DNA of 64,000 bases. Source: Paracoccus sp. C2R09. GTDB lineage: Bacteria > Pseudomonadota > Alphaproteobacteria > Rhodobacterales > Rhodobacteraceae. Positions 1 through 7,633 of the stretch are shown one piece after another (positions within the stretch are counted from its first letter, which is position 1; each line of letters begins with the position of its first letter). The stretch is from assembly GCF_018860625.1 (NCBI RefSeq), contig NZ_JAHKQB010000023.1, positions 1-64,000 of the forward strand, read 5' to 3'. Both the position numbers and the translations under genes were made by a program. The notes beneath the pieces are model-generated. The model was given only the letters and a program-made list of their open reading frames with translations, had not been told where the DNA came from and ran no database searches.

Positions 1-38
1 TGCGCCCCTCCGAAACCCTCAACGCCATCATGGCCTGA
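1..38 (+). CDS. C-terminal end of an unidentified gene (partial)
   Basis: An open plus-strand frame enters from the left edge and ends at a TGA at 36-38. Only the last 11 residues (RPSETLNAIMA) are visible, so no family can be named. A GC-rich hairpin starts 12 bases after the stop, as expected after a transcription unit. Confidence 0.45.
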   Translation, partial: RPSETLNAIMA

Positions 39-49
39 ACCACCCCAAC

Positions 50-75
50 CCCCCGGCGCAAACACGCGCCGGGGG
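50..75 (+). terminator. GC-rich hairpin after the partial gene
   Basis: Perfect 10-bp inverted repeat (CCCCCGGCGC at 50-59, GCGCCGGGGG at 66-75) with a 6-base loop. There is no T-run after it, so it is a terminator-like hairpin rather than a textbook intrinsic terminator. Confidence 0.5.
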
Positions 76-104
76 ATGCGGCGCCTAAACATTTGATGGA
101 TCCC

Positions 105-130
105 GGAACCATCGACCCGTCCGGGTCGTA
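105..130 (+). promoter_or_regulatory. Putative EcfG-type general-stress promoter
   Basis: GGAAC (105-109) is followed after exactly 17 bases by CGTA (127-130). The alphaproteobacterial EcfG consensus is GGAAC, 16-17 bases, CGTT. It lies 62 bases upstream of the ATG of the 72-aa gene, in a leader that otherwise holds only a ribosome binding site. The match is by eye, with one mismatch in the -10 element. Confidence 0.45.
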
Positions 131-191
131 GGGTTGTCATTCGCCGCACTCGCGGCCACGCAAATGCGATGACGACGGGAGGATCACCAAA

Positions 192-410
192 ATGACACTG
201 GAACAGATGATCGACGAGGCGATGTCGGCACATCACGGCTGCAAGCACTTCAGCCTCAGCTACGATCCGACCAAGGCGATGGGATGGTGCGCGGCGGTCA
301 GCGTGCTCGACACCTTGGGCGAACCGCGCGAGGTCCGGGCCGAGGGCGAGAGCGCACAAGGAGCGCTCGGGACGCTCGGGCTGCTGCTGCGCAAGCCTGC
401 GCCCGCATGA
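192..410 (+). CDS. Small hypothetical protein (72 aa)
   Basis: I do not recognise this family. The ATG at 192 follows a strong ribosome binding site (GGGAGG, about 9 bases upstream). The product is soluble-looking, with no signal peptide or membrane segment, two cysteines and a hydrophobic C-terminal stretch. Its leader has an EcfG-like promoter, so a stress-induced small protein is plausible. A strong hairpin ends the unit just after the stop. Confidence 0.7.
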   Translation: MTLEQMIDEAMSAHHGCKHFSLSYDPTKAMGWCAAVSVLDTLGEPREVRAEGESAQGALGTLGLLLRKPAPA

Positions 411-420
411 CCCAGGAATG

Positions 421-444
421 TCCGGGGGCGTCATCGCCCCCGGA
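421..444. terminator. Bidirectional terminator hairpin
   Basis: Perfect 10-bp stem (TCCGGGGGCG at 421-430, CGCCCCCGGA at 435-444) with a TCAT loop. It lies between the converging ends of the 72-aa gene (410) and dctM (452), so it can serve both. Confidence 0.65.
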
Positions 445-451
445 CGTCATT

Positions 452-1738
452 CTACATCAGCCAGTTCGGAAGCCACATCACGACGCCCGGGAACAGGATC
501 ATCAGAACCACCGTGCCCAGGACAGCCGCGATGAACGGCAGCGCCTCGACCGTATAGTCGCGATACGAACAGCGCAGGATCCCGCAGACCGTGAACATCG
601 AGACGCCGACCGGGGGCGTCATGCCGCCGAAGGTCACCAGCGTCATCATGATCAGCCCGAAATGCACCGGATCGATGCCCGCCGCCGTGACGACCGGTAC
701 CAGGATCGGCGTCAGCAGCATGACCAGCACGGTCGCCTCGATCAGCATGCCCAGAACCAGCAGGAAGCCCGCCACGACGAACAGCAGCACCGTCGGATTG
801 GTCAGTGCGGTCAGGGCGAATTCCGCGATGTCCTGCGGGACGCGTTCGAAGGTGATGACATAGCCGAACGTCCCCGAGAACAGGATGATGAGCATGATCA
901 TCCCGATATCGCTCAGCGTCTGCATGAAGGCTTCATAGACGCGGCGCAGGGTCAGCTCGCGATAGATGAACATCCCCACCACCAGCGTATAGGCGATGGC
1001 GAAGGCGCCGGCCTCGGACGGGGTGAAGAAACCGAAGCGGATGCCGACCAGCAGCCAGACGGGGAACAGCACCGCCCAGAAACCGTGGATGAAGTCGCGC
1101 CAGATCTCGGACAGGGTCGGTGCGCTTTCCTTTTCGGGAACATAGCCGCGCCTGCGGGCCACGATGGTCGTGGTCAGCATCAGCGCTATGGTCAGCAGCA
1201 CGCCCGGCACGATGCCCGCGATGAAGAGGCGCCCGATCGACACCTCGCCCAGATAGCCATAGAGGATCAGCCCCAGGCTGGGCGGGATGGTCGCGGTGAT
1301 CAGCCCACCGATGGCCAGCAGCGATCCCGCGAAGCCCGGCGAATATCCACGCGCCACCATCGGCACGCCCAGGATGCGGGCCTGCATCGCGGCATCGGCG
1401 ACGGCCGATCCCGACACGCCCCCCATCAGCGCGCTGAGCAGGATCGAGGATTGCGCAAGCCCGCCCCGCATCCAGCCGGCCAGGGTCGTGGACAGGCGGA
1501 TCAGACGCTCGGTGATGCCCGAGCCGTTCATCAGGTTGCCCAGCAGGATGAACAGCGGCACCGCCAGCAGCGGAAAGGACTGGCTGACGGCCACGATCCG
1601 CTGGACGGATGTGGAATCCGGCAGGAAGGTCGAGGGCAGCAGGAAATAGGACGTGCCTGCGATACCGATGGCGAAGGCCACGGGCATCCCGATGGCGATC
1701 AGCCCCAGGGCCAATACGAGGATGAGGGTCGAGATCAC
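452..1738 (-). CDS. dctM: TRAP transporter large permease (DctM)
   Basis: 428-aa polytopic membrane protein of the DctM family (usual length about 425), the large permease of a tripartite ATP-independent periplasmic transporter. The N-terminus ISTLILVLALGLIAIGMPVA and repeated Gly/Pro-rich helices such as MGGVSGSAVADAA are typical. The start is a GTG at 1738 that overlaps the dctQ stop (GTGA), implying translational coupling. The frame is open further upstream, but that part lies over dctQ and is not DctM-like. It is the last gene of the uxuA-AGE-dctPQM operon, so a sugar acid such as a hexuronate is the likely substrate (inference). Confidence 0.93.
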   Translation of the reverse strand: MISTLILVLALGLIAIGMPVAFAIGIAGTSYFLLPSTFLPDSTSVQRIVAVSQSFPLLAVPLFILLGNLMNGSGITERLIRLSTTLAGWMRGGLAQSSILLSALMGGVSGSAVADAAMQARILGVPMVARGYSPGFAGSLLAIGGLITATIPPSLGLILYGYLGEVSIGRLFIAGIVPGVLLTIALMLTTTIVARRRGYVPEKESAPTLSEIWRDFIHGFWAVLFPVWLLVGIRFGFFTPSEAGAFAIAYTLVVGMFIYRELTLRRVYEAFMQTLSDIGMIMLIILFSGTFGYVITFERVPQDIAEFALTALTNPTVLLFVVAGFLLVLGMLIEATVLVMLLTPILVPVVTAAGIDPVHFGLIMMTLVTFGGMTPPVGVSMFTVCGILRCSYRDYTVEALPFIAAVLGTVVLMILFPGVVMWLPNWLM

Positions 1739-2256
1739 AGGATTTCCTCCTTCGCGAGGTCCTCGGGGGGGACGTCCAGATGCGCCAGCTGATCGAACAG
1801 ACCGACCAGCCCCTCGGCCATCAGGCGGCGAACCAGCGACAGGATCAGCAGCACCGCCCCGACCGGCAGGGCCAGCGTCACCAATCCGTAGGACAGGCCC
1901 GATGCGCCCAGTTCGCGCTGCCAGTTGTCGATGGCCAGGAACCATCCCTGCCAGGCGACGAAGGCCAGGAACGGCAGGATCAGCGCAAGGATCAGCCCCG
2001 AGAGCAGACGGCGCAGCGTCGGGGGCAGCGCGTCGAAGATGGCGCCCACGCGGATATGCTGCCCTTCGCGCGCGGCGATGTCGGCGCCCAGCATGCATGA
2101 CCAGATCAATGCCAGCTGCGCGTATTGCGGCGCGGCGGCGACGGGCCAGCCAAGGCTGCGCCCGACCCCTGCAATCAGCACCGCCAGCACCACGCCCACA
2201 AGGGCCAGCAGTGCTGCGGTCCGTTCGACAAGGTCGAATATTCTCCAGAAACTCAC
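1735..2256 (-). CDS. dctQ: TRAP transporter small permease (DctQ)
   Basis: Four-helix DctQ-family membrane protein that couples DctM to the binding protein. The chosen start is the GTG at 2256 (product begins SFWRIFDLVERT after the start), preceded by GGGGGA. An in-frame ATG at 2274 would add six residues, but its ribosome binding region would be buried in the hairpin at 2281-2307. The conserved helix-2/3 region (QYAQLALIWSCMLGADIAAREGQHI, written in two parts: QYAQLALIWSCM and LGADIAAREGQHI) is visible. The 3' end overlaps dctM. Confidence 0.9.
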   Translation of the reverse strand: MSFWRIFDLVERTAALLALVGVVLAVLIAGVGRSLGWPVAAAPQYAQLALIWSCMLGADIAAREGQHIRVGAIFDALPPTLRRLLSGLILALILPFLAFVAWQGWFLAIDNWQRELGASGLSYGLVTLALPVGAVLLILSLVRRLMAEGLVGLFDQLAHLDVPPEDLAKEEIL

Positions 2257-2280
2257 GTGATCCCCCGTTCGCATCGGTGC

Positions 2281-2307
2281 CCCGCCCCCGAACCTGTCGG
2301 GGGCGGG
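2281..2307 (-). other. Intergenic hairpin between dctP and dctQ
   Basis: Perfect 11-bp inverted repeat (CCCGCCCCCGA at 2281-2291, TCGGGGGCGGG at 2297-2307) with a 5-base loop, directly after the dctP stop. Such hairpins after binding-protein genes commonly protect upstream mRNA or partly stop transcription, so that binding protein outnumbers permease. There is no T-run. Confidence 0.55.
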
Positions 2308-2316
2308 CTGATCGGC

Positions 2317-3288
2317 TTATTGCGCCAGATAGGGCTGCAGCGCCTCGCGCGCCTCGACCAGCCCGAGCGTCTCATAGACGCCCGCGGTCGCCTCGCGGAA
2401 CGGGGTGATGTCCAGCTCGTTGAAGGCGACGCCGGCGGCCTCCATCTCGGACTGGACCTCGGCCAGCTTGGCGACGGTGCCTTCGGTCGCACGGTCGCCC
2501 GCGGCCTTCAGTTCCTCGTCCAGGATGGTCCGCAGGTCCTCGGGCAGCGATTTGTACCAGTCCTCGGACGTGACGAGGCCGGTGAACAGCTGGATGTGGT
2601 TCGTGAAGGCCACATTGGTCGAGACCTCGTGCAGCTTGATGCCGAAGGCGCCGGTCAGCTGTGCCTCGGCACCGTCGATGGCACCCAGCTGCAGCGCGGA
2701 ATAGACCTCGGACCAGGCCATGGGTGCGGGCGTCGCGCCCATCGCCTCGACCGTCGCGATCCAGCCCGGCGCATCGATGGTGCGCACGCGCACGCCCGAC
2801 AGATCGTCCGGGCCCTCTATCAGCTTCTTGGTGAACATCTGGCGCGTGCCCTGGAACCAGTTGTAGTTCATCAGCCGCATCCCCGAGCTTTCGGCAAGGT
2901 CGTCGGCCCAGCCCTGGAAGACGGGCGAATCCGTGATCGCGGCATAGCCGGTATAGTCCTCGACCAGATAGGGTGCGGCAAGGATGCCCAGTTCCTTCTG
3001 GAAGGGCGTCAGGCGACCCGCATCGACCAGTGCCGCGATGGGGGCACCACCGCGGATCTGTTCCAGCACGTCGTTATCCTCGCCCAACTGCGAGCTGGGA
3101 TAGATGGTGATCCCGATGCGGCCTTCGCTGCGTTCCTCGATGGCAGCCTTGGCTTCCTCCATCGCGATGACCATCGGGTCGGTCGATGGCTGCGAGGTGG
3201 ACAGCGCAAGCTTGAAATCCTGCGCCATCGCGGGTGACACGGCCAGCGCCAGAACGGCAGCTGCGGTCGCCTTGAAAAGATGGGTCAT
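2317..3288 (-). CDS. dctP: TRAP transporter substrate-binding protein (DctP)
   Basis: 323-aa periplasmic binding protein. The ATG at 3288 follows GAGGAG and opens a clean Sec signal peptide cut after AMA at residue 22. The mature protein shows DctP hallmarks: the early FKLALSTSQPSTDPM strand, GRIGITIYPSSQLG, and the VRTIDAPGWIATVEAMGATP segment that carries the carboxylate-binding arginine. An upstream extension of the frame is not used. Context (uxuA, AGE epimerase) suggests a uronate or aldonate ligand. This is inference, because TRAP ligands cannot be read from sequence alone. Confidence 0.93.
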   Translation of the reverse strand: MTHLFKATAAAVLALAVSPAMAQDFKLALSTSQPSTDPMVIAMEEAKAAIEERSEGRIGITIYPSSQLGEDNDVLEQIRGGAPIAALVDAGRLTPFQKELGILAAPYLVEDYTGYAAITDSPVFQGWADDLAESSGMRLMNYNWFQGTRQMFTKKLIEGPDDLSGVRVRTIDAPGWIATVEAMGATPAPMAWSEVYSALQLGAIDGAEAQLTGAFGIKLHEVSTNVAFTNHIQLFTGLVTSEDWYKSLPEDLRTILDEELKAAGDRATEGTVAKLAEVQSEMEAAGVAFNELDITPFREATAGVYETLGLVEAREALQPYLAQ

Positions 3289-3341
3289 TGGGGTCTCCTC
3301 CTCGTTGAACTCTCTCGGTGTTTCCTGTCGCATCGCGGGCA

Positions 3342-4499
3342 TCAGCCGCGCGGGCCTTCCATCCTCCAGAAGCCTGCGCGATGCCCTTCGGTGACGAAGA
3401 TCGCCACGTGATAGAGAAGCCGCGTCAGCGCGGCGTCCCATGTCGTGCGACCCTCGCCGTCCAGCTGGTTGATCCAGCGGGGTTCCTGCCCCGGCGCGAA
3501 ATAGGCGCCGAAGATCAGCTGCCCCATCCGCAGCGCCGCTTCGCGATCCCCCAGAAGGGCATAGAGCTTGCCGGCCTCGGTCAGGGGCCACAGCAGATGC
3601 GTCGCTTCGGTCACCTGTCCTGCCGCATCGACCGCGTCGAAGGGCGCAAGGTCCAGTTCGCCGCCCCGCCGCAGGCCATGGGCCTCGGCAAAGGATTTCA
3701 TGCGGTGTGCAAGCGCGCGGGGCGCGTCGTCGCCCGACAGATCCGCATGACAGTGAAGAAGCCATGCCCATTCGTATTGATGCCCGGGTTCGCGCCGTTG
3801 CCCGGTCGCATCCTGCAGGGGTTCCAGATCGCGACCGACGAATTCGCGCACGGCACCGGTTTCGGGGTCGATGAAATGGCGGCTGCCGATCCCCACGAAA
3901 TGGGCCGCACGTTCCAGCCATATCCGGTCGTTCGTCGCGGAATAGGCCTCGAGCAGCGCTTCGAGCATGTGCATCTGCGGGTTCTGGGCGCGAAGCTGCG
4001 CACTGTCGGGACCGCGGTCATCCTCCCACAGGGCGCCGGTCTCGGGGTCGATCAGGGTCTCGATGAACCCCCAGATCCGGTCCAGGTCGTCTGCGTCGGC
4101 ACTGTCCGATCCCGCGCGGATCAGGGCCGCGACCGACAGCAGGGCAAAGCTCTGATCATAGCTGCGGCGAAGGCGGCTGGCCGGATCGTCCAGCGCGGTT
4201 CCGTCCGGCGCGACCGCGAAGCGATGCCCCCAATCGCCGTCCCGCAGATGCTGCACGACAAAGCCCTGGATGCGTTCGGCCGCCATCAGCAGTTCGGGAA
4301 TATGCGCCACGCGCGCCAGATGCGCCAGGGCGAAGACCGTCCGGCATTGCGCCAGCGTCGTGCGCGGGCCGTCATCGCCCAATGCCTCGATCACCGGAGC
4401 GGGGCCGGTGCCCGGTGGCAATGCAGCCTTCAGCCACGCGGGAATGCGACGACTTGCAAAACCCTCGCAGGCTGCGACGATGTCCTGACCTTCGATCAT
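3342..4499 (-). CDS. AGE-family epimerase/isomerase
   Basis: 385 aa, the usual size of the N-acylglucosamine 2-epimerase / mannose isomerase family ((alpha/alpha)6 barrel). Family features seen: RRSYDQSF, NPQMHMLEALLEAY, GHQYEWAWLL and TEATHLLWPLTEAGK, with the histidines expected in the active site. The ATG at 4499 overlaps the uxuA stop (ATGA). Members interconvert aldoses and ketoses or epimerise C2 of hexoses. Between uxuA and a TRAP transporter, an aldose/ketose isomerase acting on a sugar or sugar acid is likely, but the exact substrate is unknown. Confidence 0.85.
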   Translation of the reverse strand: MIEGQDIVAACEGFASRRIPAWLKAALPPGTGPAPVIEALGDDGPRTTLAQCRTVFALAHLARVAHIPELLMAAERIQGFVVQHLRDGDWGHRFAVAPDGTALDDPASRLRRSYDQSFALLSVAALIRAGSDSADADDLDRIWGFIETLIDPETGALWEDDRGPDSAQLRAQNPQMHMLEALLEAYSATNDRIWLERAAHFVGIGSRHFIDPETGAVREFVGRDLEPLQDATGQRREPGHQYEWAWLLHCHADLSGDDAPRALAHRMKSFAEAHGLRRGGELDLAPFDAVDAAGQVTEATHLLWPLTEAGKLYALLGDREAALRMGQLIFGAYFAPGQEPRWINQLDGEGRTTWDAALTRLLYHVAIFVTEGHRAGFWRMEGPRG

Positions 4500-5710
4500 T
4501 TTCCACCTCCAAGTGGATGCGACAGGGCCGTCACGATGCCGCGCAATTCGGCCAGCCCCTTCAGTCGACCGATGGCCGGATAGCCCGGCTGAGAGTTCCG
4601 CTTCAGATCGTCGAGAATGTCCTGCCCGTGGTCGGGACGGAACGGGATCGAGGCATCGGCGCGCCCGGCCTCGCGGCGGCGTGCCTCTTCGGCCAGGATC
4701 GCATGGATCAGCGCCACCATGTCCGTCCCGCCGCCCAGATGCTCGGCCTCGTGGAAGGAACAGGGCAGACCCTCGTCCTCTCGTGTGACGTTGCGCAGAT
4801 GCAGGAAATGCACGCGGTCGCCCAGGCGGCGCATCATCCCCGGCAGGTCGTTGTCCGCGCGCGCCCCAAGCGATCCCGAACACAGCGTGACCCCGTTCGA
4901 CGGCAGATCGACCGCATCCAGGATCGCGCGGTAATCGGCCTCGGTCGACATGATCCGGGGCAGGCCCAGCAGCGGAAAGGGCGGGTCGTCGGGATGACAG
5001 CACAGCCGCATCCCCAGGCGTTCGGCCTCGGGGGCGATCTCGGACAGGAAATCGATCAGGTTCGCGCGCAGGCGCTCGGTCGGAATGTCGGCATATTGCG
5101 CAAGATGGTCGCGCACGTCCGCCAGGCTGAAATTCTCGGCCGCGCCCGGCAGGCCGAAGACCACGTTGCCGGTCAGCTGATCCCGGCGGGCATCGTCCAT
5201 TGCGGCAAAGCGTTCCTCGGCGGCAGCCGAAACCGCCGCGGGGAAGGACTGCGCTGCGCCGGGGCGTTTCAGGATATGGATGTCGAAGGCCGCAAAATCG
5301 ATCAGGTCGAAACGCATGGCCGTCCCGCCATGGGCGACGCGCCACGCCAGATCGGTGCGGGTCCAGTCGAGGACCGGCATGAAGTTGTAGCAGATCGTCG
5401 AGATCCCCGCTTCCGCAAGGTTCCGAAGGCTCTGGGCATAGTTCTGCAGATGCGCGCGCCAATCCCCGGTCTGGCGCTTGATATCCTCGGATACCGGCAG
5501 GCTTTCGACCACGTCCCATGCCAGACCCGAAGGCGTGCCGTCGGGGCGGGTCGCGATCTGCCGCTGGCGCTGTGCGATCTCGGCCGGGGTCCAGACCATG
5601 CCCGTGGGCAGGTGATGCAGTGCGGATACCACCCCTTCGACGCCCGCCTGAAGCATATCCTCGATCCCGACCCCGTCACGGGGGCCGAACCAGCGCCATG
5701 TCTGCTGCAT
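4496..5710 (-). CDS. uxuA: Mannonate dehydratase
   Basis: 404-aa UxuA (EC 4.2.1.8), which dehydrates D-mannonate to 2-keto-3-deoxygluconate in hexuronate breakdown. Seen: the N-terminal MQQTWRWFGPRDGV, HHLPTGMVW, CYNFMPVLDWTRTD, CCHPDDPP and HFLHLRNV motifs that carry the metal- and substrate-binding residues of the TIM barrel. The length matches E. coli UxuA (394 aa). It is the first gene of the operon and is divergent from a GntR gene 109 bp away. No uxuB or uxaC lies in the window, so the rest of the pathway must be elsewhere. Confidence 0.95.
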   Translation of the reverse strand: MQQTWRWFGPRDGVGIEDMLQAGVEGVVSALHHLPTGMVWTPAEIAQRQRQIATRPDGTPSGLAWDVVESLPVSEDIKRQTGDWRAHLQNYAQSLRNLAEAGISTICYNFMPVLDWTRTDLAWRVAHGGTAMRFDLIDFAAFDIHILKRPGAAQSFPAAVSAAAEERFAAMDDARRDQLTGNVVFGLPGAAENFSLADVRDHLAQYADIPTERLRANLIDFLSEIAPEAERLGMRLCCHPDDPPFPLLGLPRIMSTEADYRAILDAVDLPSNGVTLCSGSLGARADNDLPGMMRRLGDRVHFLHLRNVTREDEGLPCSFHEAEHLGGGTDMVALIHAILAEEARRREAGRADASIPFRPDHGQDILDDLKRNSQPGYPAIGRLKGLAELRGIVTALSHPLGGGK

Positions 5711-5819
5711 GATTCCTCCCTCTTCCCTGCCCGATCTCTAGATCAGCGCAATCCTGATTACAAGTATGGTAGTATATCTCAGCTTGTCGAGGCACGGCCC
5801 GACAGGGTATGAGTGGGGC
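5711..5819. promoter_or_regulatory. Divergent promoter region uxuA / gntR
   Basis: 109 bp between two divergent starts, and the most AT-rich stretch of this neighbourhood (around 5751-5785). It contains TGGTAGTATA at 5768-5777, loosely like the TGGTATACCA half-sites bound by FadR-subfamily uronate regulators. No perfect palindrome was found, so the operator assignment is tentative. Confidence 0.35.
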
Positions 5820-6506
5820 ATGGATACAGTCGCCACCATCGAAGCCACGGCCCCCATCGGCACGCAGCTGATCGCCGATCTGCGCAACCGCATCGTCAGC
5901 GGGGGCCTGCAGCCCGGCACGCGCCTGTCCGAGCAGGAGATCGCGGCCGCATACGGCCTGTCGCGCCAACCCGTCCGCGAGACGTTCATCAAGCTTGCGG
6001 GCGAGCGGCTGGTCGAAATCCGGCCTCAGCGCGGGACGTTCGTCTGCAAGATCAACATGTATGACGTGACGCAGGGCCAGTTCGTCCGCGAGGCGGTCGA
6101 GGCCGACATCGCCCGCATCGCCGCGCGGACCGCCGATGCCGCGACCATCGGCATGCTGCGCGATCTGGTGACCGAACAGCGCAATGCGCGCGATGGCGAC
6201 GGGTCGTCCTTCTTCGCGCTGGACGAACGGTTCCATCAGGCCCTTGCGGGGGCTGCCGGACGGGCAGGCGTCTGGGCGCATATCCAGCCGATCAAGATGC
6301 AGATGGACCGCGTGCGCCACCTGACGGCAGGCGAATTCCCGGTCGATCACCTGGTCGATCAGCACGCCGCCATCGTCGAGGCGATCGCCGCAGGCGATGC
6401 GCAGGCCGCCGAGGATTCGGTCCGCACCCATCTGCGCGGCGTCCTGGACGACCTGAAGAAGGTCGCCCGGATGATGCCCCACTGCTTCGAGATGGTCGCA
6501 CGTTAG
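5820..6506 (+). CDS. GntR-family (FadR subfamily) regulator
   Basis: 228-aa regulator: an N-terminal winged helix-turn-helix (about residues 15-75, with GGLQPGTRLSEQEIAAAYGL and SRQPVRETFIKLAGERLV) and an all-helical FCD ligand domain with the expected metal/ligand histidines (DERFHQAL, VDQHAAIVEAI, VRTHL). The ATG at 5820 is preferred over an upstream in-frame ATG because the homologous region starts after it. It is divergent from the uxuA operon and most probably represses it, relieved by a uronate intermediate (inference). Confidence 0.9.
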   Translation: MDTVATIEATAPIGTQLIADLRNRIVSGGLQPGTRLSEQEIAAAYGLSRQPVRETFIKLAGERLVEIRPQRGTFVCKINMYDVTQGQFVREAVEADIARIAARTADAATIGMLRDLVTEQRNARDGDGSSFFALDERFHQALAGAAGRAGVWAHIQPIKMQMDRVRHLTAGEFPVDHLVDQHAAIVEAIAAGDAQAAEDSVRTHLRGVLDDLKKVARMMPHCFEMVAR

Positions 6507-6540
6507 GGCGCGGTTCCGCGCCCCTAAACGAATTGCCTTT
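6503..6540 (+). terminator. Terminator after the GntR gene
   Basis: A hairpin starts inside the gntR stop region: the TTAGGG and GCGCGG part pairs with CCGCGCCCCTAA across a 2-3 base loop, with one bulged C. It is followed by a T-rich stretch (CCTTTTATT). Confidence 0.55.
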
Positions 6541-6601
6541 TATTACAGGAACGATAAGGCCATCCGCGCTGTTGGGTCGCAGCAGCCAGAGGAGACGCCC
6601 G

Positions 6602-7633
6602 ATGGATGGTGCCGCACCCATCGCCTGTTCCGCCACGACCCTTCACGCCATCGACCACATCGCCATCGCGGTGCCCGTCCGCAACGAGGCCGCAAGGCTT
6701 CCCAAACTGCTCTCGGCGCTTGGGGTTGCCGCAGCGATGGCGCCCCTGCCGGTCAGGGTTCTGATGCTGGTCAACAACACGACCGATGCCAGTGCGGCGA
6801 TCGCACGGGCATTCGACCACCCCGCGTTGGAGGTGCAGGTCGCGACGGTCGATTTCGCCCCCGAGGACGCAAGCGCGGGCCGCGCCCGTGGCCTTGCCAT
6901 GCGGATGGCGGCAATGTCGCGCGGATTGCTGATGACCACGGATGCCGACACGGTTCCCGATCCGATGTGGATCGCCTCGGCGTTGAATACCGGGAATGCG
7001 GGCGCGGATCTTGTCTGCGGGCGGATCGCCGCGCGCGTGCCTCGTGTCATCGCCACGCCCTCGGGTGCCAGGATCACCAATGCCGAACGCTCCTATTCCC
7101 TGCTGCTCCATGAGATCCGCCACCGGATGGACCAGGTCGCGGGGCGGCAGGCGATCGGTTCGGCGCGGCCTCATTACATGGAATCCGGCGCCTGCATGGC
7201 GATCCGCGCCGACGCCTTCATCTCGGTCGGGGGTCTGCCCGACCTGCATCACAGCGAGGATCGCGCCATGGTCCACCGGGCCGAGATGGGCGGTCTTGTC
7301 GTCCGCTACTGCGACGCGATGAAGGCACGTGTTTCGGGACGGCTGCGCGGACGGGCGATCGGCGGAATGGCCGAATGCCTGCGCCAGCGAATGAGCGATG
7401 CCGACCCCCTGGCAGATCAGGCGATGCTGCCGCCCGAGCTTCTGGCGAAGCTGTGGCGCGACGCGATGGCGGGTCGCGGCGTTATGTTCCCCGATCGCAG
7501 CCGCCCGCACGGACCGCAGATGCGGGCATCCGACCTCGAGGCTGCGCTGCCTGTCCTGACGCATCTGTTCGACGAAACCATCCGCCCGCAATTCGACGAT
7601 TGGCAGTCCCGCAACAGGGTGGTGGCGGCATGA
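6602..7633 (+). CDS. Glycosyltransferase family 2 protein
   Basis: 343-aa GT-A fold enzyme. The N-terminal HIAIAVPVRNEAARLPKLL strand is the nucleotide-sugar binding start of GT2. The metal-binding DxD is D114-A115-D116 in TTDADTVPD. MESGACMAIRADAF with GGLPDLHHSEDRAM matches the acceptor/catalytic region. The ATG at 6602 follows GAGGAGA; an upstream ATG at 6533 lacks one. First gene of a four-gene overlapping cassette with an acyl-CoA-dehydrogenase-like protein, a PIG-L deacetylase and a methyltransferase. Donor and acceptor are unknown. Confidence 0.88.
   Translation: MDGAAPIACSATTLHAIDHIAIAVPVRNEAARLPKLLSALGVAAAMAPLPVRVLMLVNNTTDASAAIARAFDHPALEVQVATVDFAPEDASAGRARGLAMRMAAMSRGLLMTTDADTVPDPMWIASALNTGNAGADLVCGRIAARVPRVIATPSGARITNAERSYSLLLHEIRHRMDQVAGRQAIGSARPHYMESGACMAIRADAFISVGGLPDLHHSEDRAMVHRAEMGGLVVRYCDAMKARVSGRLRGRAIGGMAECLRQRMSDADPLADQAMLPPELLAKLWRDAMAGRGVMFPDRSRPHGPQMRASDLEAALPVLTHLFDETIRPQFDDWQSRNRVVAA

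Noticed and set aside
284..1792. Very long open frames opposite real genes (284-1792, 12984-16289 upstream part, 35090-38134 upstream part, 55432-58272 and others)
   Set aside because: High GC content leaves few stop codons in the antisense and alternative frames. Their translations are rich in Arg, Ala, Gln, His and Asp without any domain pattern, while the opposite strand carries intact, recognisable proteins.
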